A stretch of 64,000 bases of DNA from positions 992,001-1,056,000 of the forward strand of contig NZ_JABRWH010000001.1 of NCBI RefSeq assembly GCF_013248975.1. The letters run 5' to 3'. Below, piece after piece: positions 1-9,288 of this stretch. The translations under genes were made by a program, and so were the position numbers. Source of the stretch: Neobacillus endophyticus. Lineage in GTDB: Bacteria; Bacillota; Bacilli; Bacillales; Cytobacillaceae. The stretch's first letter is position 1; the number at the start of each line of letters is the position of its first letter. The notes beneath the pieces are model-generated. The model ran no database searches. It was not told where the DNA came from and saw only the letters and a program-made list of their open reading frames with translations.

Positions 1-2
1 CT

Positions 3-1445
3 GACTTGCACCCCATGAAGGTTACTGTCAATGTAAATAAACCCGGAACAGCTCCAGGCTTCCTATTTGTTGCGCCCTATACTGCGTATGGCACGAATAT
101 GATCGGACAAACCGGCTCCCTCATTATGGATCAGGCTGGTAACCCCGTCTGGTTTAGACCGCTTGAAAGCAGATATATCCAAAATACGGACTTTAGAGTA
201 CAAACTTACTTTGGCCGCCAGGTTCTTACAATGTGGCAAGGGACGATATCTGGTACTCAATCCGCGCACCCAAATCTTCCAGCAGGTGATCCTGAACCAG
301 GTGCTTATTACCAAATTATAAATCAGAATTATGAAGTGATAAAAAAAATCACTGCTCAAAAAGGTTTCACTTCTGATGTACATGAGTTTACGATTACCAA
401 ACGTAACACGGCTTTGTTTACTGCTATCAAGCAAGTTCCAGCAGACCTATCACCATATGGGGGCCCTGTAAATGGGTATTTTGATAATTACTCGATTCAA
501 GAAGTTGATCTCGTGACTGGCAGACTTCTTTTCTTTTGGGATGTACTTGCCCATATTAATCCGGCTGATTCGATGTTACCTGCATCGTCTGCCAAAAGCT
601 CCAATAATATTTGGGACTGTTTCCATGTGAATTCAGTTGAAGAGGGGCCAAACAACACTCTCCTCATTAGCATGCGTAACATGTGGGCGATTTACCAAAT
701 TGATAAAACAACCGGGAATATCATTTGGCAGCTTGGCGGAAAGCAAAGTGATTTTACCTTTGGCCCAAATGCTGAATTCTCTTGGCAGCATGATGCCCGA
801 TATAGATCTGGAAACAGGATCAGCTTGTTTGATGATGCCTGCTGTGCTTCTTCAAGCTCTCCCCCTGAGGGTCAAGCACGGGGCTTGATTCTACAGCTCG
901 ATTTTCAAAACATGACCGCATATAAGGATCGAACTTATTATCACGATCCGCCACTAATAGTACCCAGTCAAGGAAATGTTCAAAAACTAGCAAATGGAAA
1001 TCAACTCGTAGGATGGGGGCAGGAACCCTATCTTTCTGAATTTAAAAATGCCGGGAATACACCAAGGGATCCAGCTAAGAATTTCATCTATGATATGCAA
1101 TATCCTAATCAAAATCTGTCTTATAGGGCGTTTAAAAATGAGTGGAATGGCTTCCCTCTGTATCCGCCAAGTATTGCTGTAGATCTAATAGAGAAAGAGG
1201 AGGCAACTGTTTATGCCTCCTGGAATGGTTCCACTGAAACAGCTGCTTGGCAAGTGCTAGCAGGTCCAACACCTTTTAACTTGTCAGTAGTGGTAATTAA
1301 CACCCCTCGAACAGGATTTGAAACAGATATTGACGTTCATTCTGTTGGACCTTATTTTCAGGTAAAAGCATTGGATTCAACGGGAAGAGTGATTGGTACC
1401 TCACAGACCGCCTACGTGAAAGATAGAAAACATAGGCGAAAATAA
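3..1445 (+). CDS. Arylsulfotransferase (ASST)-family protein, 5'-partial
   Basis: The reading frame is already open at the window edge and the first candidate start (TTG at 6) has no ribosome binding site, so the gene probably begins upstream. The 479 visible residues look like a beta-propeller of the arylsulfotransferase type: an early segment DVHEFTIT, then WDCFHVNSVE, LLISMRNMWAIYQID and IIWQLGGK, then a histidine segment SWQHDARY. ASST enzymes move sulfate between phenolic compounds, and many family members are of unknown substrate. A signal peptide cannot be judged because the N-terminus is missing. The C-terminal 80 residues form a separate, probably Ig-like beta domain. A sulfatase gene lies 11 kb away, but no direct link is visible. 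Confidence 0.75.
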   Translation, partial: DLHPMKVTVNVNKPGTAPGFLFVAPYTAYGTNMIGQTGSLIMDQAGNPVWFRPLESRYIQNTDFRVQTYFGRQVLTMWQGTISGTQSAHPNLPAGDPEPGAYYQIINQNYEVIKKITAQKGFTSDVHEFTITKRNTALFTAIKQVPADLSPYGGPVNGYFDNYSIQEVDLVTGRLLFFWDVLAHINPADSMLPASSAKSSNNIWDCFHVNSVEEGPNNTLLISMRNMWAIYQIDKTTGNIIWQLGGKQSDFTFGPNAEFSWQHDARYRSGNRISLFDDACCASSSSPPEGQARGLILQLDFQNMTAYKDRTYYHDPPLIVPSQGNVQKLANGNQLVGWGQEPYLSEFKNAGNTPRDPAKNFIYDMQYPNQNLSYRAFKNEWNGFPLYPPSIAVDLIEKEEATVYASWNGSTETAAWQVLAGPTPFNLSVVVINTPRTGFETDIDVHSVGPYFQVKALDSTGRVIGTSQTAYVKDRKHRRK

Positions 1446-1598
1446 GATGATCCCTTCCAAAAAATTTTAAAAAAACAATGCTTGCCGTTGTAAGCTGCAA
1501 CTTCAATCAATCGCAAGAAGATGTCATCATACTTGTAACTGTGCAGATGTCCCATGCATATAACTATTTTTAACTATTATGCATTGGTGGAGGAATGT

Positions 1599-2501
1599 AT
1601 GAAATACTATCCCGTGTATCCTTATTACGGTAAAAAAACAAAGTGTGAAGAGCAATTGCTTGCTTTTCCCCCGCAGCATCAGGAACATCCCGGATTGGAA
1701 TATGTAATGAATCCTAGACCGATATACGAAAATCCCTCCTATATGGGCAGTCAAAAGCTGCAAGATCAAGTGGCGATCGTTACGGGAGGTGACAGCGGCA
1801 TTGGACGTGCTGTTTCCATTGCATTTGCCAAAGAAGGAGCCGATATTGTCTTCGTATATCTTAATGAACATCGGGACGCGGAAGAAACCAAAACAAAAAT
1901 CGAAGAGATTGGAAGAAGATGCTTAGCACTGCCAGCCGACCTTCGGTACAAAAATAATGGTATGCAGGTGGTGGACCAAACGGTCAAAACGTTTGGTAAA
2001 TTGGATACTCTTGTAAACAACATTGGTGTGGCCTATCCCCAAGAAAACATTACAGACATATCAGAAGAACAGCTAATCTCTACCTTCGCGACCAATATCT
2101 TTTCCTTTTTCTTTATGACACAGGCTGCCATGCCCTATTTAATGCCTGGGAGTTCTATTATCAACACCGCCTCAGCAGCGGCCTATGATGGAGAAAAAAA
2201 TTTAATTGACTATTCCTCTACAAAAGGGGCTGTTGTCTCCTTTACACGGGCGCTTTCTAAATCGATCGTCGAGAAAGGTATTCGTGTTAACGCCGTGGCT
2301 CCATCATATACTTGGACACCATTAATTACCACTGCCTTCTATGGAGATCAATTGACAACCTTGGGCACGAATACTCCCATGAAACGGGCAGCTCAGCCCT
2401 TTGAACTGGCTCCAACTTACGTCTACCTTGCAAGTCAAGATTCCCAATATGTCACTGGGCAAACTCTGCATGTAAACGGCGGTTATGTTACGTCATCATA
2501 A
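1599..2501 (+). CDS. SDR-family NAD(P)-dependent oxidoreductase
   Basis: Classical short-chain dehydrogenase of 300 residues belonging to the Bacillus YhdF/YdaD (general stress protein 39-like) group. It has an extended N-terminus of about 50 residues before the Rossmann fold, the cofactor motif TGGDSGIG, NNIG in place of NNAG, and the catalytic Tyr/Lys in YSSTKGA. An upstream in-frame ATG at 1554 exists, but GGTGGAGGA at 1586-1594 sits directly before the ATG at 1599, which is chosen. It stands alone between the sulfotransferase-like gene and two membrane protein genes. Substrate is not predictable from sequence. Confidence 0.9.
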   Translation: MKYYPVYPYYGKKTKCEEQLLAFPPQHQEHPGLEYVMNPRPIYENPSYMGSQKLQDQVAIVTGGDSGIGRAVSIAFAKEGADIVFVYLNEHRDAEETKTKIEEIGRRCLALPADLRYKNNGMQVVDQTVKTFGKLDTLVNNIGVAYPQENITDISEEQLISTFATNIFSFFFMTQAAMPYLMPGSSIINTASAAAYDGEKNLIDYSSTKGAVVSFTRALSKSIVEKGIRVNAVAPSYTWTPLITTAFYGDQLTTLGTNTPMKRAAQPFELAPTYVYLASQDSQYVTGQTLHVNGGYVTSS

Positions 2502-2610
2502 AATGGGTGTAAGCTATGATCAATCCTGCCCTTACCAATAGAATTTTTTGGAGTAATTGTTTTCCTCATGGTAAATAGTAAGAATATCATTCTATTGGTG
2601 GGGTAGGGGC

Positions 2611-3087
2611 ATGGTTTTTATTTTTTATTTAATACTTAACCTTTTTGCAGGTTTTTTTTTCTTTAAATTTCAAAAGAAGCACATCCACCCATTGGAAATA
2701 TTCATGTTGTGGCTGGTTAGTACGATTCTGTTTCAAAATTACTCTGCCCTGTTATACATGAATTTACGATTACTAAACATACCAGATGTATTAAGTTTAC
2801 AACTGACCCATTTTATGAATCGGACTATATTAATTCCTTTAATGGCCCTCATTTTTTTTAATCAATATATCCTTATAAAATCTTTTGTTCTGAGGTTGGT
2901 TTGGATTCTCAGTTTCGTCCTCTTGCTTACCGGGATGGAAAAATTAGCAGATTTCTTTGGGGTACTTAATCATATGCATATGAGTTTCTGGTGGGTAGGG
3001 GGATTCTGGTTTATTTTCATTCTCCTGTTAATTGTCACAATGAAGTTTTTTCGAAATAGTTTAATCAAAAAGGTGGGACGAGCATGA
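2611..3087 (+). CDS. Small multi-pass membrane protein, possibly CBO0543-like
   Basis: A 158-residue protein with four or five hydrophobic segments and no recognised catalytic motif. It starts at ATG 2611 after a GGTGGGGTAGGGG ribosome binding site. Its stop overlaps the start of the next membrane protein gene (ATGA overlap at 3084-3087), so the two are translationally coupled and probably work together. The alternation of aromatic-rich helices recalls the CBO0543 family of small Bacillus/Clostridium membrane proteins, but this is only a resemblance. Function unknown. Confidence 0.7.
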   Translation: MVFIFYLILNLFAGFFFFKFQKKHIHPLEIFMLWLVSTILFQNYSALLYMNLRLLNIPDVLSLQLTHFMNRTILIPLMALIFFNQYILIKSFVLRLVWILSFVLLLTGMEKLADFFGVLNHMHMSFWWVGGFWFIFILLLIVTMKFFRNSLIKKVGRA

Positions 3088-3578
3088 ATTGGCATTTTGA
3101 CTGGAATGAAGGCTTTATGTTTTCGACTTCCCTCATTGGATTATTCGTTATTTTAAGTCTTCGGAAACACTTCGACAAAATGGTTTTTATCATTATCTGG
3201 GTTTATTCTTTAGCCTTTGTGGAAACCATCGATTATTCCGTAGCAGCCAGCCCTTTCAGGTACTACTACTGCGGTGATAATAAAACGTATGAACCTTCAG
3301 CTGCAGCGATCCAGCTATTTCTTTATCCTTGCTTTTCATACCTTTTTCTTTTTTTCTATGAGCGGTGGAATATCACAGAAAAAAAACTCATTGTGTACTT
3401 CCTTGCCTGGGATCTTCTTTCTGTTTTCTTCGAATGGATAAATGTAATAAATGGAGTCTTCACTTACACAGGGTGGCATCTATTTTATTCCGCATTTGTA
3501 TATCCGATTTCCTGTGCTCTCTTATTGATCGTGTATCATTTCACGAAAACCCAATTAAAAAAACCGATTCAGACTTGA
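3084..3578 (+). CDS. Small multi-pass membrane protein, possibly CBO0543-like
   Basis: A 164-residue protein with about five membrane segments, coupled to the preceding gene by a four-base start/stop overlap. A short loop holding YYYCGDNKTYEPS divides the second and third segments, and the fourth and fifth carry EWINVINGVFTYTGWHLFY, similar in character to the C-terminal end of CBO0543-type proteins. No enzymatic motif is visible. The pair is followed by an independent gene with its own ribosome binding site. Confidence 0.7.
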   Translation: MNWHFDWNEGFMFSTSLIGLFVILSLRKHFDKMVFIIIWVYSLAFVETIDYSVAASPFRYYYCGDNKTYEPSAAAIQLFLYPCFSYLFLFFYERWNITEKKLIVYFLAWDLLSVFFEWINVINGVFTYTGWHLFYSAFVYPISCALLLIVYHFTKTQLKKPIQT

Positions 3579-3758
3579 TTTCCATATACAAAATCTATAC
3601 ATATTCTTTACATTAAATTAAGAATGAAGCTGCCTATATCCAATATAATGAAGGGGAAATTACTATTTTAGAAGGGTGAACCATCAGATTAGATCCTAAC
3701 GGAAATGATCGGCGTAATTAGTGAGAGTTACAGACAAACAATAAGAAGGAGTGATTGT

Positions 3759-4763
3759 ATGGATACATTTTCTCACGTCGTCATGGGAGTTGGGTTAGGT
3801 ACTCTTGCTTTCATAGATCCTTTAGTCGCAGATCATTCAACCCTATCCCATGCCGTCATGCTAGGGACAGTAATCGGTTCAAACGCACCTGACTTTGACT
3901 TTATTTATCTAGCAAAAGGCAAGGGAAGCTATTTTCGGAATCACAGAGCCCTTTCACATTCCGTTCTGCTATTACCATTATGGAGCATCGCCATTTCAGG
4001 TAGTACTTATTTCTTTTTCCCAACAGCCTCTTTTCCTCATTTATTTTTATGGACACTATTAGCAGTGATGCTGCATGTCTTTTTTGATTTATTTAATGTC
4101 CATGGAACGCAAGTTTTACATCCCTTTTCAAAAAAGTGGATAGCTTTTGATTCACTCCCATTATTGGATCCCACGATTTTGTTAGCACATTTTTTAGGGT
4201 TTATCCTGCTTCCTTTCTTTGACCCGGGAAAGGTCTTCCTCATAATCTATCTATTTATTTTTCTTTACCTTGCTGTCAGGACTCTTTCAACAGTCTTGAC
4301 AAAAAGAAAATTAAATTGCCATTTTCGCAACTCCATCCGCATTAAGTTGATTCCACGTATTACCTTACTAAATTGGGACATTATCATTGAGACAAATGAA
4401 GATTATTTGTTTGGCGTTTATTCAGAAGGCAGTTTGCTGATCGAACATTCTTTTTCCAAGAAAATAGACTTTCCAGAACTGGTTTCTAACAGTAAGAACC
4501 ACCCTGCCGTTTCAGACTTTCTTTCTAGTACCCAATATGCCTATCCCTTTGTTCGTGCAAGAAAAAATGGCTATTTCATTTTTTGGAAGGACCTTCGTTT
4601 TCGCAGCAATAAGTTTTTTCCCACTCTTGTCATCTTATGGATATCATCCGACTTAAAGATTAAGAATGACTTTATAGGGACATTGCACTCCTTAAAACAA
4701 TACAAACAGGTGATAAAAGACTTAAATAAAACCATCACCCTTAACGAAAAACCACCTGCTTAA
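3759..4763 (+). CDS. yfhP: YfhP/YdjM-family membrane-bound metal-dependent hydrolase-like protein
   Basis: The 334-residue product begins MDTFSHVVMGVGLG at an ATG preceded by AGAAGGAGTG; an ATG 54 bases upstream lacks such a site. The N-terminal 200 residues match the YdjM/YfhP membrane hydrolase family: THxxMG-type histidine (SHVVMG), NAPDFDF, RNHRALSHS, HVFFDLFNVHGTQ, followed by several transmembrane helices. These His/Asp residues are the presumed metal ligands. The C-terminal 130 residues are soluble. In B. subtilis YfhP has been described as influencing its neighbouring genes; whether that applies here is not shown by the sequence. Confidence 0.8.
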   Translation: MDTFSHVVMGVGLGTLAFIDPLVADHSTLSHAVMLGTVIGSNAPDFDFIYLAKGKGSYFRNHRALSHSVLLLPLWSIAISGSTYFFFPTASFPHLFLWTLLAVMLHVFFDLFNVHGTQVLHPFSKKWIAFDSLPLLDPTILLAHFLGFILLPFFDPGKVFLIIYLFIFLYLAVRTLSTVLTKRKLNCHFRNSIRIKLIPRITLLNWDIIIETNEDYLFGVYSEGSLLIEHSFSKKIDFPELVSNSKNHPAVSDFLSSTQYAYPFVRARKNGYFIFWKDLRFRSNKFFPTLVILWISSDLKIKNDFIGTLHSLKQYKQVIKDLNKTITLNEKPPA

Positions 4764-4877
4764 AGGCTGAACGGGGAACCCATTAGGCTTATTAGGAAAT
4801 TTTCAATAGGTTCAATTTCCCCTGACTTTCTTATTAGAAAATGCCCATTTATTATTTCTTTAAAAAGGACTGATAGG

Positions 4878-6017
4878 ATGGAAAAGAAATTACTGATTAT
4901 TTCTTCCGACCATACAGGACATGGACATAAAAGTATAACAGAATCTCTATGCGAGAGAGCCAAAGCTTATAGTGGATTAACGATACATGTAGTAGATGGA
5001 TTTTCTCTTGGTAATCGATTGTTATTAAATATAGGAAAATCTTATGGACCCATCACGAGAAACGCTGAGAGCTTATGGAAGATGATATGGAAACTATCAG
5101 CGATAAAACCCTCTTTAGTAGACCATTTTATTGAATCATTGATAAGAGATGACTTTCTAGAATTGCTGGCAGAAGTGAAGCCGGATCTAATTTTATCCGT
5201 TCATCCTAATTTTAACGGCTCTATTTTAAATATTTTGGAGAAGCACATGATAAAAATCCCTTTTGTTACTCTAATTGCTGACCTCGTAAATATTTTCCCC
5301 CTTTGGGCTGATAAAAGGGCCAATTATATTATAAGCCCCACTTTGGAAGCCCAAGATAAATGTAGGGAATTCGGAATTCCGCATGAGAAAATCCAGGTTT
5401 CAGGATTTCCGGTCCGATCCCGTTTTTTTCGAAAGAACGATACTCAACAAAAATGGTATCGAAAAGGACAATCATTAACCTTCTTGATCATGAGCGGTGG
5501 TGAAGGCGCAGGCAACATGAAGAAAATAGCTGAAACCCTCCTCAGCCATTTTGATTGCACCGTCAAAATTGTCGCTGGGAAAAACAAAAAACTTAAAAAT
5601 AAGCTGGAAAGGTCCCTTAAACATCAATATGGCGAAAGAGTGATGATCTATGGATTCACCCACAATATCCAAGATTTAATGCTAAGCTCTGATATTGCTT
5701 TTACCAGAGGAAGTCCCAATGTTATGTTTGAGGCCATAGCTTCTAATACACCATTGATCATTACTGGAGCTTTGCCAGGTCAGGAAGAGGACAATCCAGC
5801 TTTTGCCGAGAATTTCAATTTGGGCGTCGTTTGTAAAAACCAAAAGGATATTAAACATACCATCACCCAATTACTTGAAAATGACGGAGAGAAACTCCAT
5901 AGAATGATGACCTGCCAAAGAAAGTTTGTAAATGCAAATGCAGCGGAAGACATTCTGCAATTCATTTTGAATGTCGGGGAGTCTGATTCTGAAAAAGCAA
6001 AAGTAAAACTATTATAA
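4878..6017 (+). CDS. MGDG synthase-family glycosyltransferase (GT28 type)
   Basis: A 379-residue glycosyltransferase. The N-terminal half has the monogalactosyldiacylglycerol synthase fold signature (SSDHTGHGHKSITESL, then LSVHPNFNG and TLIADLVNIFPLW), and the C-terminal half is the UDP-sugar binding GT28 domain (GGEGAGNMKKIAE near 205, GFTHNIQDLM, SPNVMFEAIASNTPLI, PGQEEDNPAF). The family includes processive diacylglycerol glucosyltransferases such as UgtP, but the sequence differs enough that the acceptor lipid is uncertain. Start ATG 4878 follows AAAAAGGA. An intrinsic terminator lies 78 bases past the stop. Confidence 0.85.
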   Translation: MEKKLLIISSDHTGHGHKSITESLCERAKAYSGLTIHVVDGFSLGNRLLLNIGKSYGPITRNAESLWKMIWKLSAIKPSLVDHFIESLIRDDFLELLAEVKPDLILSVHPNFNGSILNILEKHMIKIPFVTLIADLVNIFPLWADKRANYIISPTLEAQDKCREFGIPHEKIQVSGFPVRSRFFRKNDTQQKWYRKGQSLTFLIMSGGEGAGNMKKIAETLLSHFDCTVKIVAGKNKKLKNKLERSLKHQYGERVMIYGFTHNIQDLMLSSDIAFTRGSPNVMFEAIASNTPLIITGALPGQEEDNPAFAENFNLGVVCKNQKDIKHTITQLLENDGEKLHRMMTCQRKFVNANAAEDILQFILNVGESDSEKAKVKLL

Positions 6018-6094
6018 GTTGCTAGGTGCAGAGAGGCTAAAAACTGGCCAGGGATTCTCGCTTCCTGGGTACGTATAACCCTCTAATAAAAAAG

Positions 6095-6124
6095 CTGACC
6101 CAAGGATGTTGGGTCAGTTTTTTT
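6095..6124 (+). terminator. Intrinsic terminator after the glycosyltransferase gene
   Basis: Perfect 9-bp stem CTGACCCAA / TTGGGTCAG (6095-6103 and 6109-6117), 5-nt loop, then a run of seven T. Confidence 0.9.
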
Positions 6125-6150
6125 CCTGCTATAAAAGAGCCAGCGGACGA

Positions 6151-7065
6151 TTAACCTTTTTTAGTAATAACAGAATGGTAACTGTTGAATAATCTCAAGG
6201 ATAGATTTTTGGTGAATTCTTGTGCCTCATGAATAAAGGCTGTCAAAACAGAACTCATGTAGTCAGATGAACGAATCTCAAGGCCTAAGTTTTGGTATAC
6301 TTGTGGACTTAAGTAGGAAACATGCACTTTCGGCAATATGGAGGGAATGGCCAGCTCCGGGAGAATGGTGTTCCCCACCCCTTCTTGAACCATAGCAATG
6401 ATCGTAGCGATGTCACTGACTTCAAACGGGATGGAAGGAGTTACCCCTTGTTCTTTAAAAACAGTACGAAGAAGACGGTCGCATTCCTTTGGCAGGATGA
6501 AGGGCTCCTTGGCGATTTCCTTTAGTTTAATATCGGATTGATGGCTCAATGGGTGCTGTTCCGGTATAATTACCACCATTTTATCCTGCAGTAACGGAAA
6601 AAATTCAAATTCATGCTTTTCCTCCGCAATCAGCCCCACATCCACTACCGATAATTTGATCCAATTCTTAACCTCTTCATAGCTCCCTTCGTATAGCGTG
6701 ACATCCACACCTGGAAATCGTTGTTTAAAGGAACTGATCATGCCTGGCAATAATTTAGCTGCCATGCCTGAAATACTGGCGATTCTAATCGTACCCGTTT
6801 CGATTTCAGTGATTCCGCTAGCTTCGTTTACAATTTTTGATTTGATCGTTAATAAATCCTTTATCAGGCTCGTAATACGCTCCCCTACTTCGGTTAAGCT
6901 GACCCCATTCCTATGGCGGTTTAATAATTTTACATTTAGCTCCGATTCCAGCGCAGCCACTGCCTGACTGACGGCCGATTGCGAAAGGCCGATTTGCTCT
7001 CCCGCTCTCGTAAAACTTTTCGTTGCTACTACCTTTAAAAATACCTCTAATTGAAATAATGTCAT
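6151..7065 (-). CDS. LysR-family transcriptional regulator
   Basis: A 304-residue LysR-type regulator. The N-terminal winged helix-turn-helix (residues 1-60) contains SFTRAGEQIGLSQSAVSQAVAALE; the rest is the periplasmic-binding-like effector domain ending near residue 290. No target operon can be assigned: the region upstream, where a divergent partner would be expected, is filled by a tandem repeat array rather than a gene, and the next gene is a thioredoxin 1.1 kb away. The effector is unknown. Confidence 0.92.
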   Translation of the reverse strand: MTLFQLEVFLKVVATKSFTRAGEQIGLSQSAVSQAVAALESELNVKLLNRHRNGVSLTEVGERITSLIKDLLTIKSKIVNEASGITEIETGTIRIASISGMAAKLLPGMISSFKQRFPGVDVTLYEGSYEEVKNWIKLSVVDVGLIAEEKHEFEFFPLLQDKMVVIIPEQHPLSHQSDIKLKEIAKEPFILPKECDRLLRTVFKEQGVTPSIPFEVSDIATIIAMVQEGVGNTILPELAIPSILPKVHVSYLSPQVYQNLGLEIRSSDYMSSVLTAFIHEAQEFTKNLSLRLFNSYHSVITKKG

Positions 7066-7139
7066 GGGATCCCTCTTTTAACTTCTTTATGAAGGTGTTG
7101 TTTGGGGCAATCGGGGGTATCTAGAAATCGATTACCTTT

Positions 7140-8115
7140 GTATACTGCGTTTTAATCGTACTTACGTTCAACTAGACTTGGCGGCTACTTCACCCTTACG
7201 CTTTTTTCACTCTTTCCCCAGAACTAGGGACCGCCTTCTTCACCCTGTATCGCTGTTTTTTCTCTTTCCCCGCAACTAGAACCCGACTACTTCACCTTGG
7301 AGTCTCATTTTCGTGCTTTGCACGTAACTAGAACCGCTCTACTCCAGCCTTCATCGCTGTTGATCCTCTTTACACGCAACTAGAACACTCCTTCTTCAGC
7401 TTGGAACCTTTTTTTCGTGCTTTACGCGTAACTAGAACCGCTCTATTTCACCCTACATCGCTGTTTTTTCCCTTTTCCCGCAACTAGAACCCGCCTTCTT
7501 CACCTTGGAGTCTCATTTTCGTGCATTACGCGTAACTAGAACCGTTCTACTTCAGCCTTTATCGCTGTTTTTTCTCTTTTCCCGCAACTAGGACTCGCCT
7601 ACTTCACCTTGGGACCTTTTTTTCGTGCATTACGCGTAACTAGAACCGCTCTACTTCAGCCTTTATCGCTGATTTTTCCCTTTTCCCGCAACTAGGACCC
7701 GCCTACTTCACCTTGGAGTCTCATTTTCGTGCATTACGCGTAACTAGAACTCCTCTACTTCAGACTACATCGCTGTTTTTTCCCTTTTCCCGCAACTAGG
7801 TCCCGCCTTCTTCACCTTGGAGTCTCATTTTCGTGCATTACGCGTAACTAGAACTCCTCTACTTCAGACTACATCGCTGTTTTTTCCCTTTTCCCGCAAC
7901 TAGGTCCCGCCTACTTCACCTTGGAGTCTCATTTTCGTGCATTACGCGTAACTAGAACTCCTCTACTTCAGACTACATCGCTGTTTTTTCCCTTTTCCCG
8001 CAACTAAATCCAGGCTTCTCCATCCCGAACCCTTTTTTCAGCCTTACCCTTACCCGTACCTAGACCTCTTTTACTTCAGCTCCCTCCATTATTTTAGAAC
8101 CATCCGCAACTAAAC
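7140..8115. repeat. 52-bp tandem repeat array, alternating A/B units (104-bp dimer)
   Basis: The element CG(C/T)AACTAG recurs at 7271, 7323, 7375, 7427, 7479, 7531, 7583, 7635, 7687, 7739, 7791, 7843, 7895, 7947 and 7999, exactly 52 bases apart each time; degenerate copies at 7219 and 7167 keep the same register, and two decayed copies follow near 8055 and 8105. Two unit types alternate: A starts CGCAACTAGG and ends CGTGCATTACG, B starts CGTAACTAGA and ends in a run of T and CCC. The first 24 bases of A and B are nearly the same, the rest differ. The array fills the divergent space between the LysR and thioredoxin genes. No unique spacers, so not CRISPR. Confidence 0.95.
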
Positions 8116-8228
8116 CAAATTCCACACATTAGTTTTTACTAATGTATATTATTAAAAGTATTAATTTTACTTATACTACATTCCATCATATACTACAACC
8201 AAGAACAGATGAAAGGTGAGGATGTTCA

Positions 8229-8549
8229 ATGAGTATTTCACACGCTAACGGGCAGGAAATTCAGAAGGAAATTGAAACAAGTGCATCTGTACTGATCGAT
8301 TGCTGGGCGCCATGGTGCGGCCCATGCAGAATGATTGGCGCTGTCTTGGAGGAAATTGATTTCGAACATGATGTCAAAATTGTCAAAGTAAATGCGGATG
8401 AAAATCCCGAGTTTATCAGTGAGAATCAAGTAATGGGAATTCCTACAATGTTATTTTTCCAAAATGGCCAGCTTGTGAAAAGAATTACCGGCTTTCAACC
8501 TAAAGACATGCTGGTCGAATCCCTAAAGGATTCCGGCTTGATTGCTTAA
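8229..8549 (+). CDS. Thioredoxin-family protein
   Basis: A 106-residue single-domain thioredoxin with the canonical active site WCGPC (residues 30-34) and the cis-proline loop GIPTM. No signal peptide, so it acts in the cytoplasm as a disulfide reductant. Start ATG 8229 is preceded by AAAGGTGAGG. Length and motif agree with TrxA, but it may be an accessory copy, because the main trxA normally lies in a different context. It ends in a shared bidirectional terminator with the convergent DUF3231 gene. Confidence 0.92.
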   Translation: MSISHANGQEIQKEIETSASVLIDCWAPWCGPCRMIGAVLEEIDFEHDVKIVKVNADENPEFISENQVMGIPTMLFFQNGQLVKRITGFQPKDMLVESLKDSGLIA

Positions 8550-8560
8550 AGAAATAAAAT

Positions 8561-8589
8561 GAGCAGGAACGATTTCTTTGTTCCTGCTC
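8561..8589. terminator. Bidirectional hairpin between convergent thioredoxin and DUF3231 genes
   Basis: Perfect 10-bp stem GAGCAGGAAC / GTTCCTGCTC (8561-8570, 8580-8589); on the minus strand it is followed by a T-rich tract. Confidence 0.8.
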
Positions 8590-9131
8590 TAAAACTGTTG
8601 GTCCTTCACATTATAAAACGGCGGAATACGGAGCCATTCATGCCGATCCAAGTACTGTTTGAGCGTTAAACCAGATAAGGTCTTTTTTAGTAAAATTTTA
8701 GAAAAAATAAGTCCTACATCGGCACGGATAGATTCTGAAAGTCCTTTTGCCGCATAATTAACCCCCATTGCGAGGTTATAGGACATTAAATTGGCCAATT
8801 CTTCATCGTTGAGCTTTGCTCCCTCCGGTATATCACGGAAATCGCCGAGCGGCTTTTCCGGTGTCGTTTGCGGCAGGGGTATGCCTTCTTTCATTAAGAA
8901 CTCTTTGAGCTCGTCTCGAATCGGGATATGCAGCGTTTCCCTAACGTTCTTTAAAATTTGTTTCAATTCAGGATCTTGGGCAAGATTGTAACCTATTTCT
9001 TCGCTTCGCATAGTCGTTTCCGTCCCTAACAGAAAAAACCAAAGGTTAGAAACCTCCATCACATTCAATGGGCGTTTCTTTCCGTCCATAAAGGGCTGAA
9101 ATGCATCATGAATCACATCAAATACCTTCAT
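8589..9131 (-). CDS. DUF3231 family protein
   Basis: A 180-residue protein resembling the DUF3231 family of Bacillaceae, which is usually about 170 residues per domain and often occurs as a tandem; here there is one copy. The conserved stretch GAKLNDEELANLMSYNLAMG is recognisable, and the protein looks all-helical. ATG 9131 is chosen because GGTGGGA lies 9 bases before it; the GTG at 9146 overlaps that site. The biochemical role of the family is unknown to me. It lies convergent to thioredoxin. Confidence 0.8.
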   Translation of the reverse strand: MKVFDVIHDAFQPFMDGKKRPLNVMEVSNLWFFLLGTETTMRSEEIGYNLAQDPELKQILKNVRETLHIPIRDELKEFLMKEGIPLPQTTPEKPLGDFRDIPEGAKLNDEELANLMSYNLAMGVNYAAKGLSESIRADVGLIFSKILLKKTLSGLTLKQYLDRHEWLRIPPFYNVKDQQF

Positions 9132-9288
9132 ATGTAAAGATCCCACCAGACTTTGGATATAATTTGTTCTGATGGTATCTTTTCCATTTTGCTAGGAAAA
9201 CATGTCTGGAAAAATAGTTATTCACTTATTTTTCAGCTGTTCGCGGATACCAAAATGAGCAGGCGTTCACTCCATCTCTTCCAGTCTT

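Noticed and set aside
7140..8115. Possible CRISPR array
   Set aside because: The repeat is continuous with no unique spacers, and no cas genes are present in the window.
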